Origin: Qipengyuania pacifica
Lineage (GTDB): Bacteria; Pseudomonadota; Alphaproteobacteria; Sphingomonadales; Sphingomonadaceae
Direction: 5' to 3'
Assembly: GCF_019857205.1 (NCBI RefSeq)
Contig: NZ_JAHWXO010000005.1
Span: 124,001 to 188,000 of the forward strand
Length of the DNA stretch: 64,000 bases
Shown: positions 18,886 to 27,527 of the stretch, piece after piece
Layout: each line of letters starts with the position of its first letter
Numbering within the stretch: position 1 is the first letter of the stretch
Made by a program: the position numbers and the translations under genes
The notes under the pieces: model-generated
Database searches by the model: none
Seen by the model: the letters and a program-made list of their open reading frames with translations, nothing else
What the model was told of the DNA's origin: nothing

Positions 18886-19715
18886 TCGGAAGCTTTCTTT
18901 CTAACCACGACGATGGGGCCGATCGGGGCCCCGGTATCGAGCCGTTCCGTGGCGGGGTTCCAGAGCTGGGAAACATTCCCATCCAGATACAGCGCGTTCT
19001 TCACGTGGAGCTCGTCTTTGTAGAAACGGGCGAGCTTGCCGAAGGAAATCGGCGCATTCGAGATCACGAAATGCGCGCGACCTTCATCGTCCACGCCCAC
19101 GGCGTTGCGCACGAATTTAGACGGTCCGTCGCGCGTGATTTCCGGGTGAATCTTGCCATCGACAACCAGCATGGGGCCGGATTGCGTCCCGAATTGAGGA
19201 CGCTCCGTCACATTTTCCAGAAACCAATCCGTGGCGCGCACGGCCCATTCGCCATCGGTGCCGTAGAAAACGCCGTTGGGGTTCATGTGGAAGTTGCCTT
19301 CGCCATCGGCGGTATTGAGCGGATGCAGCCGTTCCGAATCTTCCACGAAATACCCGATCGGTTCGCCGTCATCGTCGAACATGCCTGCATTCATGGCAAA
19401 GGCGACGGTCTGCGCATCGGTGGCCGCCGCGAAGTCGGTCAGGCTGCGATAGAACTTACCGTCACGCCCAAGTGCCATGCTGATGCTGTGACGCGCCGGG
19501 ACGGCAAGGCAATGCGTGACCGGCGTATCTTCGAAAATGATCGAACGGCAGGCGCTTTCGACCTGGCTTGCGAGCGTTTCGGTCGGGGTCGGATCGGGCG
19601 TGGGATCCACCTGCGCTTGGCCATCGATGCGCGCGCGGGCGACGGGTTCGCCTTCGGGCTGCGCTTCGCAAGCAGTCAAAGCCAGGAGGGCGAGGGCGGC
19701 GATAGTAATTCTCAT
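18882..19715 (-). CDS. Phosphodiester glycosidase (NAGPA) family lipoprotein
   Basis: A 277-residue protein with a short hydrophobic signal and a lipobox L-T-A-C, so lipidation at Cys16 is expected. The mature region has A-M-N-A-G-M-F-D-D-D-G-E-P-I-G, Q-S-G-P-M-L-V-V-D-G-K-I-H, and A-L-Y-L-D-G-N-V-S-Q-L-W, typical of the NAGPA/exopolysaccharide-biosynthesis domain. The family hydrolyses phosphodiester-linked sugars; the substrate here is unknown. The ATG at 19715 is chosen for the signal peptide and overlaps the trpE stop by 4 nt. The reason for a place between trpE and trpG is unclear. Confidence 0.8.
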   Translation of the reverse strand: MRITIAALALLALTACEAQPEGEPVARARIDGQAQVDPTPDPTPTETLASQVESACRSIIFEDTPVTHCLAVPARHSISMALGRDGKFYRSLTDFAAATDAQTVAFAMNAGMFDDDGEPIGYFVEDSERLHPLNTADGEGNFHMNPNGVFYGTDGEWAVRATDWFLENVTERPQFGTQSGPMLVVDGKIHPEITRDGPSKFVRNAVGVDDEGRAHFVISNAPISFGKLARFYKDELHVKNALYLDGNVSQLWNPATERLDTGAPIGPIVVVRKKASE

Positions 19716-21211
19716 TGACCGAATCCGGGCTCCCTCGCGAGGCGTACGGCTTCCTTGGCCGCAGCGAGCAGGGCGCTCGCCTTCGCTTCGCATTCTTTCT
19801 GTTCATAGGCGGGATCGCTGTCGGCGACTATACCTGCGCCAGCCTGCACATGCATCATGCCATCCTGCACCACGGCTGTGCGCAGTACGATGCAGCTGTC
19901 CACCGAACCGTCAGGGGCGAAATAGCCGACGCCCCCAGCGTAGGGGCCGCGCGTCGCCGGCTCGAGTTCGGCGATGATCTCGCAGGCGCGCACCTTGGGC
20001 GCCCCGCTGACGGTGCCCGCAGGGAAGCCGGCGAACATCGCATCGATCGCATCTTTCGAGGGATCGAGCCGCCCGGTGACGTTGCTGACGATATGCATGA
20101 CGTGGCTGTAGCGTTCGACAGTGAAGCTTTCCGTCACGGTAACAGTCCCGGATGCGGCGACGCGGCCGACATCGTTGCGTCCGAGATCGAGCAGCATCAG
20201 GTGTTCGGCGCGTTCCTTGGGATCGGCGAGCAGGTCCTGTTCGGCAAGCCGATCTGCCGCAGAATTGGCGCCGCGCGGCCGTGTGCCGGCAATCGGCCGA
20301 ATGGTGACCTCGCCATCGCGCACGCGCACGAGGATTTCCGGACTTGAGCCGACAATGGCAAAGCCGGGCATGTCGAGAAAATAAAGAAAAGGCGATGGGT
20401 TCACGCGCCGCAACGCACGATAGAGGTCCATCGGCGGGAGTGTGAAAGGCGAAGTGAAGCGCTGAGAGAGGACGACCTGAAAAATGTCGCCAGCCGAAAT
20501 GTAGTCCTGAGCCTTGAGAACCATCGCTTCGTAATCCGCGGCGGACATGGTCGGGGCCAGGGAAGGTTCGGGATGGTCCGTCACGGCGTTCGCGGATGGT
20601 GGTAATTGCTGAGCAAGTTTGCGCAGAACGTCGTCGATCCGTTCGCCAGCAAGCTCCATCGCCAATTCGTCCCAGACGGGTGCGACGCAGAACAGCGCGT
20701 CGCTCAGCCGGTCGAAAACAAGCAGGACAGTGGGCCGGACAAACAGCATGTCCGGCAGATCGAGTTCGCCATGTGGAGGGCGGGGCAGCTTCTCCACGAG
20801 CCCGATCGTTTCGTAGCCGAAATGGCCGACAAGGCAGGCAAGGGCTGGCGGCAATTCACTGGGCACATCGCAGCGGCAGGATTCCACCAATGCGCGAAGA
20901 TTTTCTAGGGTGCCACCTTCACAAGCGTGAAAGGCATGGTGATCGTTCTGCCAGTCGCGATTGATCTCCGCCCGATCGCCGGTCGCCCTGAACACGAGAT
21001 CCGGATCGAGACCCATGAGACTGTAACGGCCGCGCACGTCGCCGCCTTCCACCGACTCGAGCAGGAAATCGCCGCGGCCTTCGCAAAATAGCTTGAGCGC
21101 CGCCCCGACAGGCGTTTCGGTATCTGCGACCACCTGCCGCCAGACCAGCGCAGGCCTGCCGTCAGCCAGCGCTTCACGCGCCTGGTCGACGCCTTTGAGA
21201 CTTGTGCTCAA
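19712..21211 (-). CDS. trpE: Anthranilate synthase component I
   Basis: A 499-residue chorismate-using enzyme making anthranilate with TrpG. The N-terminal region carries the feedback segment L-L-E-S-V-E-G-G, and the C-terminal domain has G-D-I-F-Q-V-V-L-S-Q-R, P-I-A-G-T-R-P-R-G, D-L-G-R-N-D-V-G-R and F-P-A-G-T-V-S-G-A-P-K. Length and motifs fit TrpE better than PabB. It lies 7 nt after the ppiD-like stop and overlaps the lipoprotein start. Confidence 0.95.
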   Translation of the reverse strand: MSTSLKGVDQAREALADGRPALVWRQVVADTETPVGAALKLFCEGRGDFLLESVEGGDVRGRYSLMGLDPDLVFRATGDRAEINRDWQNDHHAFHACEGGTLENLRALVESCRCDVPSELPPALACLVGHFGYETIGLVEKLPRPPHGELDLPDMLFVRPTVLLVFDRLSDALFCVAPVWDELAMELAGERIDDVLRKLAQQLPPSANAVTDHPEPSLAPTMSAADYEAMVLKAQDYISAGDIFQVVLSQRFTSPFTLPPMDLYRALRRVNPSPFLYFLDMPGFAIVGSSPEILVRVRDGEVTIRPIAGTRPRGANSAADRLAEQDLLADPKERAEHLMLLDLGRNDVGRVAASGTVTVTESFTVERYSHVMHIVSNVTGRLDPSKDAIDAMFAGFPAGTVSGAPKVRACEIIAELEPATRGPYAGGVGYFAPDGSVDSCIVLRTAVVQDGMMHVQAGAGIVADSDPAYEQKECEAKASALLAAAKEAVRLAREPGFGQ

Positions 21212-21218
21212 ATGCGCC

Positions 21219-23153
21219 TCAGTTGCCGATCAGCTGCTTGCGAACAGCATCGATAGCCGACGGATTGCGCGATACACCCAGCTCTTCACGCATGGCGAGG
21301 CGGAGCTGTTCGGCATATTCTTCGCCGATCAGGGGGCCCATCTGACGGGTCGCCTGTTCGATCAGCGGGTCGTCCTTGGCGATGTCGTCCATGGTAATGT
21401 CGTTGACCTTGACCACGAAGAACCCGGTGTTGCCGCCGGCATCGAGCTTTTTCGTGGTGCCCTCCGCCATGCTGAACAGGAGGGCGAGAGGCGGCGGTAC
21501 GCGCTGCTCGCGCTGGCGAGCGAGATCCTCGCGCGTCATATCAACCGATTGAGCCGGGGGCACGCGGCGGTCTTCTGCAGCAAGGGCCGCCTGCATCGTG
21601 CTGCCTTTACGCACCCGGGCCATCACCCGATCGGCAGCGGCCTGTGCAGCCTTCATGCCCTCCGTTGCACGCCAGCGCGCTTCGACGAGCTGTTCGATTT
21701 CCTGGTAGGGGGCGACAGCGGCGCCGGTGATGTCGCCGACTTCATAAACGAGATAAGTCTGTCCGCCATCGACAGGTGCGATCTCGGGCTCTTCCACTTC
21801 CATCTGAAAAGCCGTGGCAAGTGCGGGGCGCAGGACGTCGGGCACGGACTGTTCCGGATTTTCGAACATGCGGCCGTCGGCGAGCGTCGGTCCGACGTTC
21901 GACAGCTGAAGATCCAGATCGTCGGCAACTTCGGCGAGCGTAGCACCGTCACGCAACTGCTCCTCAATCTCGGTAGCGAGATCGGCGAGGCCGCGAACGC
22001 GCTTTTCTTCGCGAAGCGTGTCGGAGATTTCTCCGCGAACATCGGCAAGGGTGCGGGCCGGGGTGGCCTCCACCGAATCGATGCGTGCGACGTGCCAGCC
22101 AAGTGAACTGCGGGCGGGCGTTGTCATCGCGCCATCTGCCGCGGCGAAATATGCTGCGGCAACGGCGGGAGAGGATTGCGCGGCCAAGGCACTGCGTGTG
22201 ACGTCCACCACCGGCGACGCGCGCAGACCCGCTTCCCGTGCGACCTGTTCGAAGGAGGCGCCGCCAGCAACGCGGTCGCGAATCGACTTTGCCGCAGCTT
22301 CGGTGGGTACGATCAATTGCGTGAAGTTCCGCGTTTCGCTTGCGGCATATTGTTCGGCGTCGCGCTTGTAGCGGGCTGCGATCTCGGCTTCGGTCGGTTC
22401 GATCCGGTCGCCCAAGGCATCAGAATCGAACGTAGCGTAGCGGATCACGCGGCGCTCGGGGCGGACGAAAGCTTCCCGGTTGGCGTTGTAATAAGCACGT
22501 AGAACTTCAGGATCGGCGGCGCCCGACGGGGCGTACGTTGCAGCGGGCAGAAGGGCGATTGAACCCTGGCGGCGTTCTTTGAACAACTGTGCATAGCGGT
22601 AGGCCAGCTTGTTCGGCACCGACGCCCCGAAACTGGCCGGAATCAGCAATTGCTGCGAAAGCAGGCCGACACCGAGATCGCTGCGGACCTGAGCGTCGCT
22701 GATCCGTTGCATGGCCAGCGCCTGGCGATACGTCTGTTCGTCGAAATTGCCGTCCGCGCCGCGAAAGGCGGGGATCATGCGAATTTCGCTGTTCAGCAGA
22801 TTCTCTCCGGCACGAAACCCATATTTTCTGGCGTATCCCTGGATCGCGTTACGATCGATCAGAGCTTCCAGAACCAGTTCCAGCTGACCGCTGCCGACGA
22901 ATTCCGGCATGGAAAGCGTGGGATCTTCCTGCCGAAGACGGTCGAGGCCACTATTCGCAGCCACTACCAGGTCGGCAGTGCCGATCTTTTCATCGCCGAC
23001 CACGGCGACGCGATCACCGCCTGCGATTCCACCGAATGTGCCGGTGCTGGAAACGTCTGCGCTGGCAAAGGCGAGGGCTATAAGTCCAAGAAATGCCAGA
23101 GAAATGGCAAGGCCGAGTTTGGTCTTGAAGAAGTTGCGGAAGAACTGGAACAT
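21219..23153 (-). CDS. ppiD: Periplasmic peptidylprolyl isomerase / chaperone of the SurA-PpiD type
   Basis: A 644-residue protein with one N-terminal membrane anchor (about residues 12-30), a SurA-N-like chaperone region, and two parvulin-like segments (near residues 260-370, and a weaker one further on), the plan of PpiD-type inner-membrane foldases that act on outer-membrane proteins. The anchor and length match PpiD better than SurA. It is the first gene of the minus-strand run leading into trpE, an arrangement also found in other sphingomonads. No catalytic claim is made for the divergent parvulin domain. Confidence 0.88.
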   Translation of the reverse strand: MFQFFRNFFKTKLGLAISLAFLGLIALAFASADVSSTGTFGGIAGGDRVAVVGDEKIGTADLVVAANSGLDRLRQEDPTLSMPEFVGSGQLELVLEALIDRNAIQGYARKYGFRAGENLLNSEIRMIPAFRGADGNFDEQTYRQALAMQRISDAQVRSDLGVGLLSQQLLIPASFGASVPNKLAYRYAQLFKERRQGSIALLPAATYAPSGAADPEVLRAYYNANREAFVRPERRVIRYATFDSDALGDRIEPTEAEIAARYKRDAEQYAASETRNFTQLIVPTEAAAKSIRDRVAGGASFEQVAREAGLRASPVVDVTRSALAAQSSPAVAAAYFAAADGAMTTPARSSLGWHVARIDSVEATPARTLADVRGEISDTLREEKRVRGLADLATEIEEQLRDGATLAEVADDLDLQLSNVGPTLADGRMFENPEQSVPDVLRPALATAFQMEVEEPEIAPVDGGQTYLVYEVGDITGAAVAPYQEIEQLVEARWRATEGMKAAQAAADRVMARVRKGSTMQAALAAEDRRVPPAQSVDMTREDLARQREQRVPPPLALLFSMAEGTTKKLDAGGNTGFFVVKVNDITMDDIAKDDPLIEQATRQMGPLIGEEYAEQLRLAMREELGVSRNPSAIDAVRKQLIGN

Positions 23154-23349
23154 GATCTGCGGGCGATCCCATCGGGTTGCTGCTGTCGTTCTGGCGGGGC
23201 CGGAACGGGTTGGGGCGCTTTATCCGCCCTGCGACCCATGAGCAACAGGCTGCAAAGGGTTTTGACGCGGGAAGAAACCTTGTCTAGCGGAGCGCAACTC
23301 TTGCCCCATATAGCGGGGCCCTCACTCAGACAATTTGCAGGACGTACCC
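23154..23349. promoter_or_regulatory. Divergent ppiD / tpiA promoter region
   Basis: The 196 nt between two divergent genes must contain both promoters. A TTGTCT (23282-23287) and an ATATAG (23310-23315) lie upstream of tpiA, but with a 22-nt gap they are too far apart for a confident pair. No tryptophan-rich leader peptide or attenuator-like structure was noticed on the ppiD-trpE side. Confidence 0.35.
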
Positions 23350-24111
23350 ATGGCCGAACGGCCCTACATCGTTGGAAACTGGAAAATGAACGGCACGCGC
23401 GCCATGCTTTCGGAAGCGCGCGCCATCGATCGTGCGGCCCAGCGCTACATGAAGGTCGAGGTTGCCGTGGCGCCACCTTACACTCTGATTCACGCGGTTC
23501 ATAAGGAAGCCGAACAGATCGGGATCGGTGCACAGGATTGCCATTCCGGCGCCGAAGGCGCGCACACGGGTGATATCAATGCATCGATGGTGGCCGACGC
23601 CGGCGCGAAGTTCGTCATACTGGGACACAGCGAACGGCGCCAGGACCATGCCGAAACCAACGAATTGATCAACGCGAAGATCGAATCGGCGCTCGAAGCC
23701 GGCCTTCGCGTGATACTGTGCTGTGGCGAATCGCTGGAAACCCGCGATGCGGGAGAGGCGGAAAGCTTCGTTCTGGGTCAGCTACGCGCAGCGTTGCCGA
23801 TTTTTCAGGATCCGGCAGACCGGCTCACGATCGCGTATGAGCCGATCTGGGCCATCGGCACGGGCCGTACCGCGACGGCCGAAGACATTGCCGCCATGCA
23901 CCGCGCTATACGCGCTCTACTGGATGAGACCTTTGGCGAAGATGTTTCTGCCAAGGTTCGCATTCTTTATGGCGGTTCGGTGAAGCCGGATAACGCGCGC
24001 GAGATTCTTGCGGTGCCGGAAGTGGGTGGCGCGCTTGTCGGCGGTGCCAGCCTTTCGGCCGAAAACTTCCTCGGCATCGTTGTGGGCGCCTCGGAAGCCG
24101 AAGAGGTATAA
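23350..24111 (+). CDS. tpiA: Triosephosphate isomerase
   Basis: A 253-residue TIM barrel that interconverts dihydroxyacetone phosphate and glyceraldehyde 3-phosphate. Catalytic residues are all seen: lysine in G-N-W-K-M-N-G, histidine in I-L-G-H-S-E-R-R, glutamate in A-Y-E-P-I-W-A-I-G-T-G; phosphate loop G-G-S-V-K-P-D-N. The ATG at 23350 was chosen over an in-frame upstream start because M-A-E-R-P-Y-I-V-G-N-W is the normal N-terminus. Confidence 0.96.
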   Translation: MAERPYIVGNWKMNGTRAMLSEARAIDRAAQRYMKVEVAVAPPYTLIHAVHKEAEQIGIGAQDCHSGAEGAHTGDINASMVADAGAKFVILGHSERRQDHAETNELINAKIESALEAGLRVILCCGESLETRDAGEAESFVLGQLRAALPIFQDPADRLTIAYEPIWAIGTGRTATAEDIAAMHRAIRALLDETFGEDVSAKVRILYGGSVKPDNAREILAVPEVGGALVGGASLSAENFLGIVVGASEAEEV

Positions 24112-24189
24112 GCAGGCCCGCCTTGCCGTTTTCCGCTCGCGCGCCTAAATGCGCGTGAGCCCAGCCAATCACATTCCAAGAGTACTCGC

Positions 24190-24564
24190 ATGTTCCTCTT
24201 CCTTACCGTCGTTCAGGCGATCGTCGCAGCCGCGCTAGTCGGCGTCATCCTGATGCAACGTTCGGAAGGCGGCGGCCTCGGAGTGGGCGGCAGCCCGTCC
24301 GGCATGCTGAGTGCCCGCGGTGCCGCGGACTTTCTGACCCGGTCCACCAAGTGGCTTGCCATTCTTTTTGTGGTCCTGTCGATCGGTCTTGCTGCAGTTG
24401 CGGTCGAGACGACTGGCGGCGATGCAATCGAATCGACACTTGATCGTACGGTCGCTCCGGCCGCGCCCGCAGACCCGCTCGGCCCGGCAACCACTAACCA
24501 GCCTGCCGCCACCGGACAGGAAGCGCCCGCGAATCCCGATCCGCTAGCAACCCCAGCCGAATAA
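24190..24564 (+). CDS. secG: Preprotein translocase subunit SecG
   Basis: A 124-residue protein with two membrane helices (residues 2-20 and about 55-76) flanking the conserved segment L-M-Q-R-S-E-G-G-G-L-G, as in SecG, which assists SecYE-SecA in protein export. The C-terminal tail of about 45 residues is alanine- and proline-rich, a common extension in alphaproteobacteria. tpiA-secG-pyrG is a conserved alphaproteobacterial order. Confidence 0.93.
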   Translation: MFLFLTVVQAIVAAALVGVILMQRSEGGGLGVGGSPSGMLSARGAADFLTRSTKWLAILFVVLSIGLAAVAVETTGGDAIESTLDRTVAPAAPADPLGPATTNQPAATGQEAPANPDPLATPAE

Positions 24565-24668
24565 TCTTCAGAACATCGCAGGCTTGTGGATTGCGCCGCA
24601 TGCTCGGCGCGATTTGCAGCTGTTTGCGCTTGCCCCGACTCAAACACTAAGCTTAAGGCCCGACTCCC

Positions 24669-26303
24669 ATGGCGCGGTATATATTTATCACCGGCGGCGT
24701 GGTCTCCTCGCTCGGCAAAGGTCTCATGGCAGCATCGCTTGCTGCTCTCCTCCAGGCGCGTGGCTACAAGGTCCGTATTCGAAAGTTCGACCCCTATCTC
24801 AATGTCGATCCAGGGACGATGTCCCCGTATCAGCATGGCGAAGTCTATGTGACGGACGATGGGGCGGAAACGGACCTGGATCTGGGCCATTACGAACGCT
24901 TTACCGGGGTGTCGGCGCATCAGGGCGACAACATTACATCCGGTCGTATCTATCAGGACATCATCGCCAAAGAGCGGCGGGGGGATTATCTCGGCGCGAC
25001 GGTGCAGGTGGTTCCGCACGTCACGGACGAGATCAAGGCCTTCGCGCTTGCCGGTCAGGACGATCACGATTTCATCCTGTGTGAGATCGGCGGCACGGTT
25101 GGCGATATCGAAGGGCTGCCGTTCATGGAAGCAATCCGCCAGCTTCGAAATGAGCTGGAGCCATGGCAGACGCTGAGCGTGCATGTCACCCTCGTGCCCT
25201 ATATTGCTGCGGCGGGTGAGTTGAAGACGAAGCCGACCCAGCATTCAGTACGCGAACTGGCGAGCCTCGGAATCAAGCCCGATGTCCTGCTTTGCCGGGC
25301 GGAACACCCAATCCCCGACAGCGAACGGCGCAAGATCGCGCAGTTCTGTAACGTGCGACAGGAGGCCGTGATTCCGGCACTGGACGCACCCTCGATCTAT
25401 TCCGTGCCGTTGCAATATCACGGTGAAGGGCTGGACGCCGAAGTGCTACGCGCCTTTGGCATTACCGATGCGCCAGACCCCGATCTGTCGCGCTGGTACG
25501 ATGTAGTGGACCGCCATTCCAATCCGGAAGGCGAAGTCACGATCGGCGTGGTCGGAAAGTATGTCGGCCTGCAGGACGCGTACAAGTCGCTCAATGAAGC
25601 GTTGGTTCACGGCGGTATGGCGCACCGGGTGAAGGTCAACACAAAGTGGATCGATGCGGAAATATTTGAAGGCGACGACGCCGATATTGCCGCGAAGCTG
25701 GAGCCAATGCACGCTATCCTGGTGCCCGGTGGCTTTGGCGAGCGTGGTAGCGAAGGCAAGATCGCCGCGGTCCGTTTCGCACGCGAACGCAAGGTGCCGT
25801 TTCTCGGCATTTGTCTGGGTATGCAAATGGCCTGCATCGAAGCGGCACGTTCCGCAGGCTATGCCAGCGCCAGCTCGACCGAGTTCGGCGAAACGGCCGA
25901 GCCGGTCGTCGGCATCATTACCGAATGGATGACGGAAGAAGGCCTGCAAACGCGTGAGGCAGGCGGCGATCTGGGCGGAACGATGCGCTTGGGCGCGTAT
26001 GATGCCAAGCTTTCCGCGAACAGCCACGTGTCGCAAATTTACGGTGGCAATACGATGATTTCCGAACGCCATCGTCATCGGTACGAGGTCAACAGCGCCT
26101 ATATCGATTCCCTGGAAAGTCAGGGTCTCGTGTTCTCGGGAATGTCGCCGGACGGGTTGCTTCCCGAAATCGTAGAACGGCCGGATCACCCATGGTTCAT
26201 AGGGGTACAGTTCCATCCGGAACTGAAGTCCAAGCCGTTCGATCCGCACCCGCTGTTCGCCGGTTTTGTTGGCGCTGCGCTCGAACAGGCCAGGCTGGTC
26301 TGA
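24669..26303 (+). CDS. pyrG: CTP synthase
   Basis: A 544-residue enzyme that aminates UTP to CTP. The synthetase P-loop is [10 protein letters not shown] near the N-terminus, and the glutamine amidotransferase domain has the cysteine in G-I-C-L-G-M-Q-M-A and the H-P-E-L pair. Full length, with nothing unusual. The 104-nt gap after secG may contain its own promoter. Confidence 0.97.
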   Translation: MARYIFITGGVVSSLGKGLMAASLAALLQARGYKVRIRKFDPYLNVDPGTMSPYQHGEVYVTDDGAETDLDLGHYERFTGVSAHQGDNITSGRIYQDIIAKERRGDYLGATVQVVPHVTDEIKAFALAGQDDHDFILCEIGGTVGDIEGLPFMEAIRQLRNELEPWQTLSVHVTLVPYIAAAGELKTKPTQHSVRELASLGIKPDVLLCRAEHPIPDSERRKIAQFCNVRQEAVIPALDAPSIYSVPLQYHGEGLDAEVLRAFGITDAPDPDLSRWYDVVDRHSNPEGEVTIGVVGKYVGLQDAYKSLNEALVHGGMAHRVKVNTKWIDAEIFEGDDADIAAKLEPMHAILVPGGFGERGSEGKIAAVRFARERKVPFLGICLGMQMACIEAARSAGYASASSTEFGETAEPVVGIITEWMTEEGLQTREAGGDLGGTMRLGAYDAKLSANSHVSQIYGGNTMISERHRHRYEVNSAYIDSLESQGLVFSGMSPDGLLPEIVERPDHPWFIGVQFHPELKSKPFDPHPLFAGFVGAALEQARLV

Positions 26304-26473
26304 CGGGGTAAAAAGCAGCCGATACGGCAACTCACTGAAATCGCAGATCAATGATTTTCGGTCGCTTGTAACGAGGCGACAAAATCATCGCGCCCAGCCG
26401 TCGACGCTTTATCTTTTGATACATCTGGTGCAAAATCCTGTCAGATCCGCATCAGAGGACAGAGGGTAGAGAG

Positions 26474-26562
26474 ATGCGCTTCGCCAACATGCGGTGGGGC
26501 TTGCCCCGATGACGGTCGTCTTCTGCGACCCGGACGGCCGATTTCGGGGCTGGGCGGCGTAA
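26474..26562 (+). other. Possible small bicistronic transcript of 12- and 17-residue peptides
   Basis: An ATG at 26474 follows a purine-rich GAGGACAGAGGGTAGAGAG leader and opens a 12-codon frame (M-R-F-A-N-M-R-W-G-L-P-R) ending at TGA 26510-26512. This TGA overlaps an ATG (26509) that opens a 17-codon frame (M-T-V-V-F-C-D-P-D-G-R-F-R-G-W-A-A) ending at 26562. A strong stem-loop follows 8 nt later. The ATGA overlap is the coupling arrangement used by real genes in this window, but frames this short arise by chance. Confidence 0.25.
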
Positions 26563-26570
26563 AGCGTCGC

Positions 26571-26596
26571 GGGGGCGGAACTTTTGTTCCGCCCCC
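26571..26596 (+). terminator. Strong stem-loop terminator
   Basis: GGGGGCGGAAC pairs perfectly with GTTCCGCCCCC around a TTTT loop (11 bp). On the plus strand it is followed by TACATTTT. It can end transcripts from pyrG or the small frames, and it also lies 27 nt past the hsp20 stop on the other strand, where no T-run follows it. Confidence 0.7.
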
Positions 26597-26623
26597 TACA
26601 TTTTCACCAGATTGACCAGATGA

Positions 26624-27097
26624 TCAGGCGGCCTTGGTGCCGTCTTCCTTGTCAGTCTTGACCACTTCGAGCGGTTGCTGTCCGCCGATAGCGATCTTCT
26701 TCGGCTTCATCGCATCGGGGACTTCGCGAACGAGGTCGATGACAAGCAGCCCATCAGCAAGGTCCGCATTGTCCACCCGCACGTAATCCGCCAGTTCGAA
26801 CCGGCGTTCGAATCCGCGGTTGGCAATGCCGATATGCAGCATTTCGCCTTCGTTGAATTCGTCACGCTTCTTGCCGGTTACGACCAGCAGATTTTGCTGC
26901 GCGACGATGTCGAGATCACCCGAGCGGAATCCTGCAACTGCCAGCGTGATGCGATAATCGTCATCGCCGCGGCGCTCGATATTGAAGGGGGGGTAGTTAT
27001 CTCCGCCGGCGTTGCGCGCCTGTCGTTCCATCAGGTCGAATACACGATCGAAACCTACGGTGGAGCGGCGGAAAGGTGTAAGGTCCATACGGTTCAT
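26624..27097 (-). CDS. Small heat-shock protein (Hsp20 / IbpA type)
   Basis: A 157-residue alpha-crystallin-domain chaperone that holds unfolding proteins. The N-terminal arm is M-N-R-M-D-L-T-P-F-R-R-S-T-V-G-F-D-R; the crystallin domain covers about residues 35-128 with the conserved G-L-L-V-I-D-L (116-122). The ATG at 27097 was chosen because AGAGGA lies just before it and the domain starts there; a longer frame to 27265 has no such support. Upstream are an RpoH-type promoter and a ROSE-like RNA thermometer. Confidence 0.93.
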   Translation of the reverse strand: MNRMDLTPFRRSTVGFDRVFDLMERQARNAGGDNYPPFNIERRGDDDYRITLAVAGFRSGDLDIVAQQNLLVVTGKKRDEFNEGEMLHIGIANRGFERRFELADYVRVDNADLADGLLVIDLVREVPDAMKPKKIAIGGQQPLEVVKTDKEDGTKAA

Positions 27098-27186
27098 CGA
27101 AACAAATCCTCTTGTGAGCGATTTTAACCAGACGAGGCCCGCATTCGGCACCCCGTCGTCGCCATGCGAGGCATGGCAACGATTCC
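27098..27186 (-). promoter_or_regulatory. ROSE-like RNA thermometer in the hsp20 leader
   Basis: The roughly 90-nt leader can form three hairpins in RNA order: GCCATGC/GCATGGC (27161-27177), an outer GACGA/TCGTC stem (27131-27160), and a last one (27104-27124) where AAAUCGCU faces AGGAUUU across a 6-nt loop, leaving one G bulged. In the last, UCGCU pairs with the AGGA of the ribosome-binding site exactly as the UYGCU motif does in ROSE elements. By family knowledge it should melt at high temperature and free the site. Structure was drawn by hand. Confidence 0.7.
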
Positions 27187-27215
27187 GAAATAGGTTCACG
27201 GATCGGGCTTTCAAG
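27187..27215 (-). promoter_or_regulatory. RpoH (sigma-32)-type heat-shock promoter of hsp20
   Basis: On the minus strand CTTGAA (27210-27215) and CCTATTT (27188-27194) are 15 nt apart, fitting the alphaproteobacterial heat-shock promoter form CTTGAA-N15/16-CYTATNT. It lies about 90 nt before the hsp20 ATG, leaving space for the thermometer leader. Confidence 0.7.
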
Positions 27216-27263
27216 TAGACCAGGCGCACGCTATTTCGGGCGTTGGAAAGATAGAGGAATTTC

Positions 27264-27527
27264 ATGAGTCAGCCGCAAGTCGATATCTACACCAAGTTTG
27301 GTTGCGGATTCTGTTTTCGCGCCAAGCGCCTGCTCGATGAAAAAGGGGTCGAGTATAACGAATTCGACATCACCATGGGCGGGTCAAAGCGTGACGAAAT
27401 GCTGGCTCGGGCGCCGCAGGCCACGACCGTGCCGCAGATATTTATCGGAGATACCCATGTGGGTGGATCGGACGACCTCTCGGCGCTCGAGCGGGATGGA
27501 AAACTCGACGCTATGCTGACGGGTTGA
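27264..27527 (+). CDS. grxC: Glutaredoxin 3
   Basis: An 87-residue thioredoxin-fold protein that reduces disulfides with glutathione. The active site is C-G-F-C (residues 14-17), not the usual C-P-Y-C; both cysteines remain, so it is a dithiol glutaredoxin. T-V-P-Q-I-F-I-G (cis-proline) and V-G-G-S-D-D bind glutathione. It touches the next gene without a gap. It is divergent from hsp20 and their promoters share 27098-27263. Confidence 0.92.
   Translation: MSQPQVDIYTKFGCGFCFRAKRLLDEKGVEYNEFDITMGGSKRDEMLARAPQATTVPQIFIGDTHVGGSDDLSALERDGKLDAMLTG

Larger units (their letters stand above)
26304..26623. other. Intergenic region pyrG to hsp20
   Basis: A 320-nt stretch without a family-recognised gene. 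It contains two overlapping tiny frames with a purine-rich leader (26474-26512 and 26509-26562) and a strong 11-bp stem-loop (26571-26596). Together these suggest a short plus-strand transcript separate from pyrG. No match to a known RNA family could be made by eye. Confidence 0.5.
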
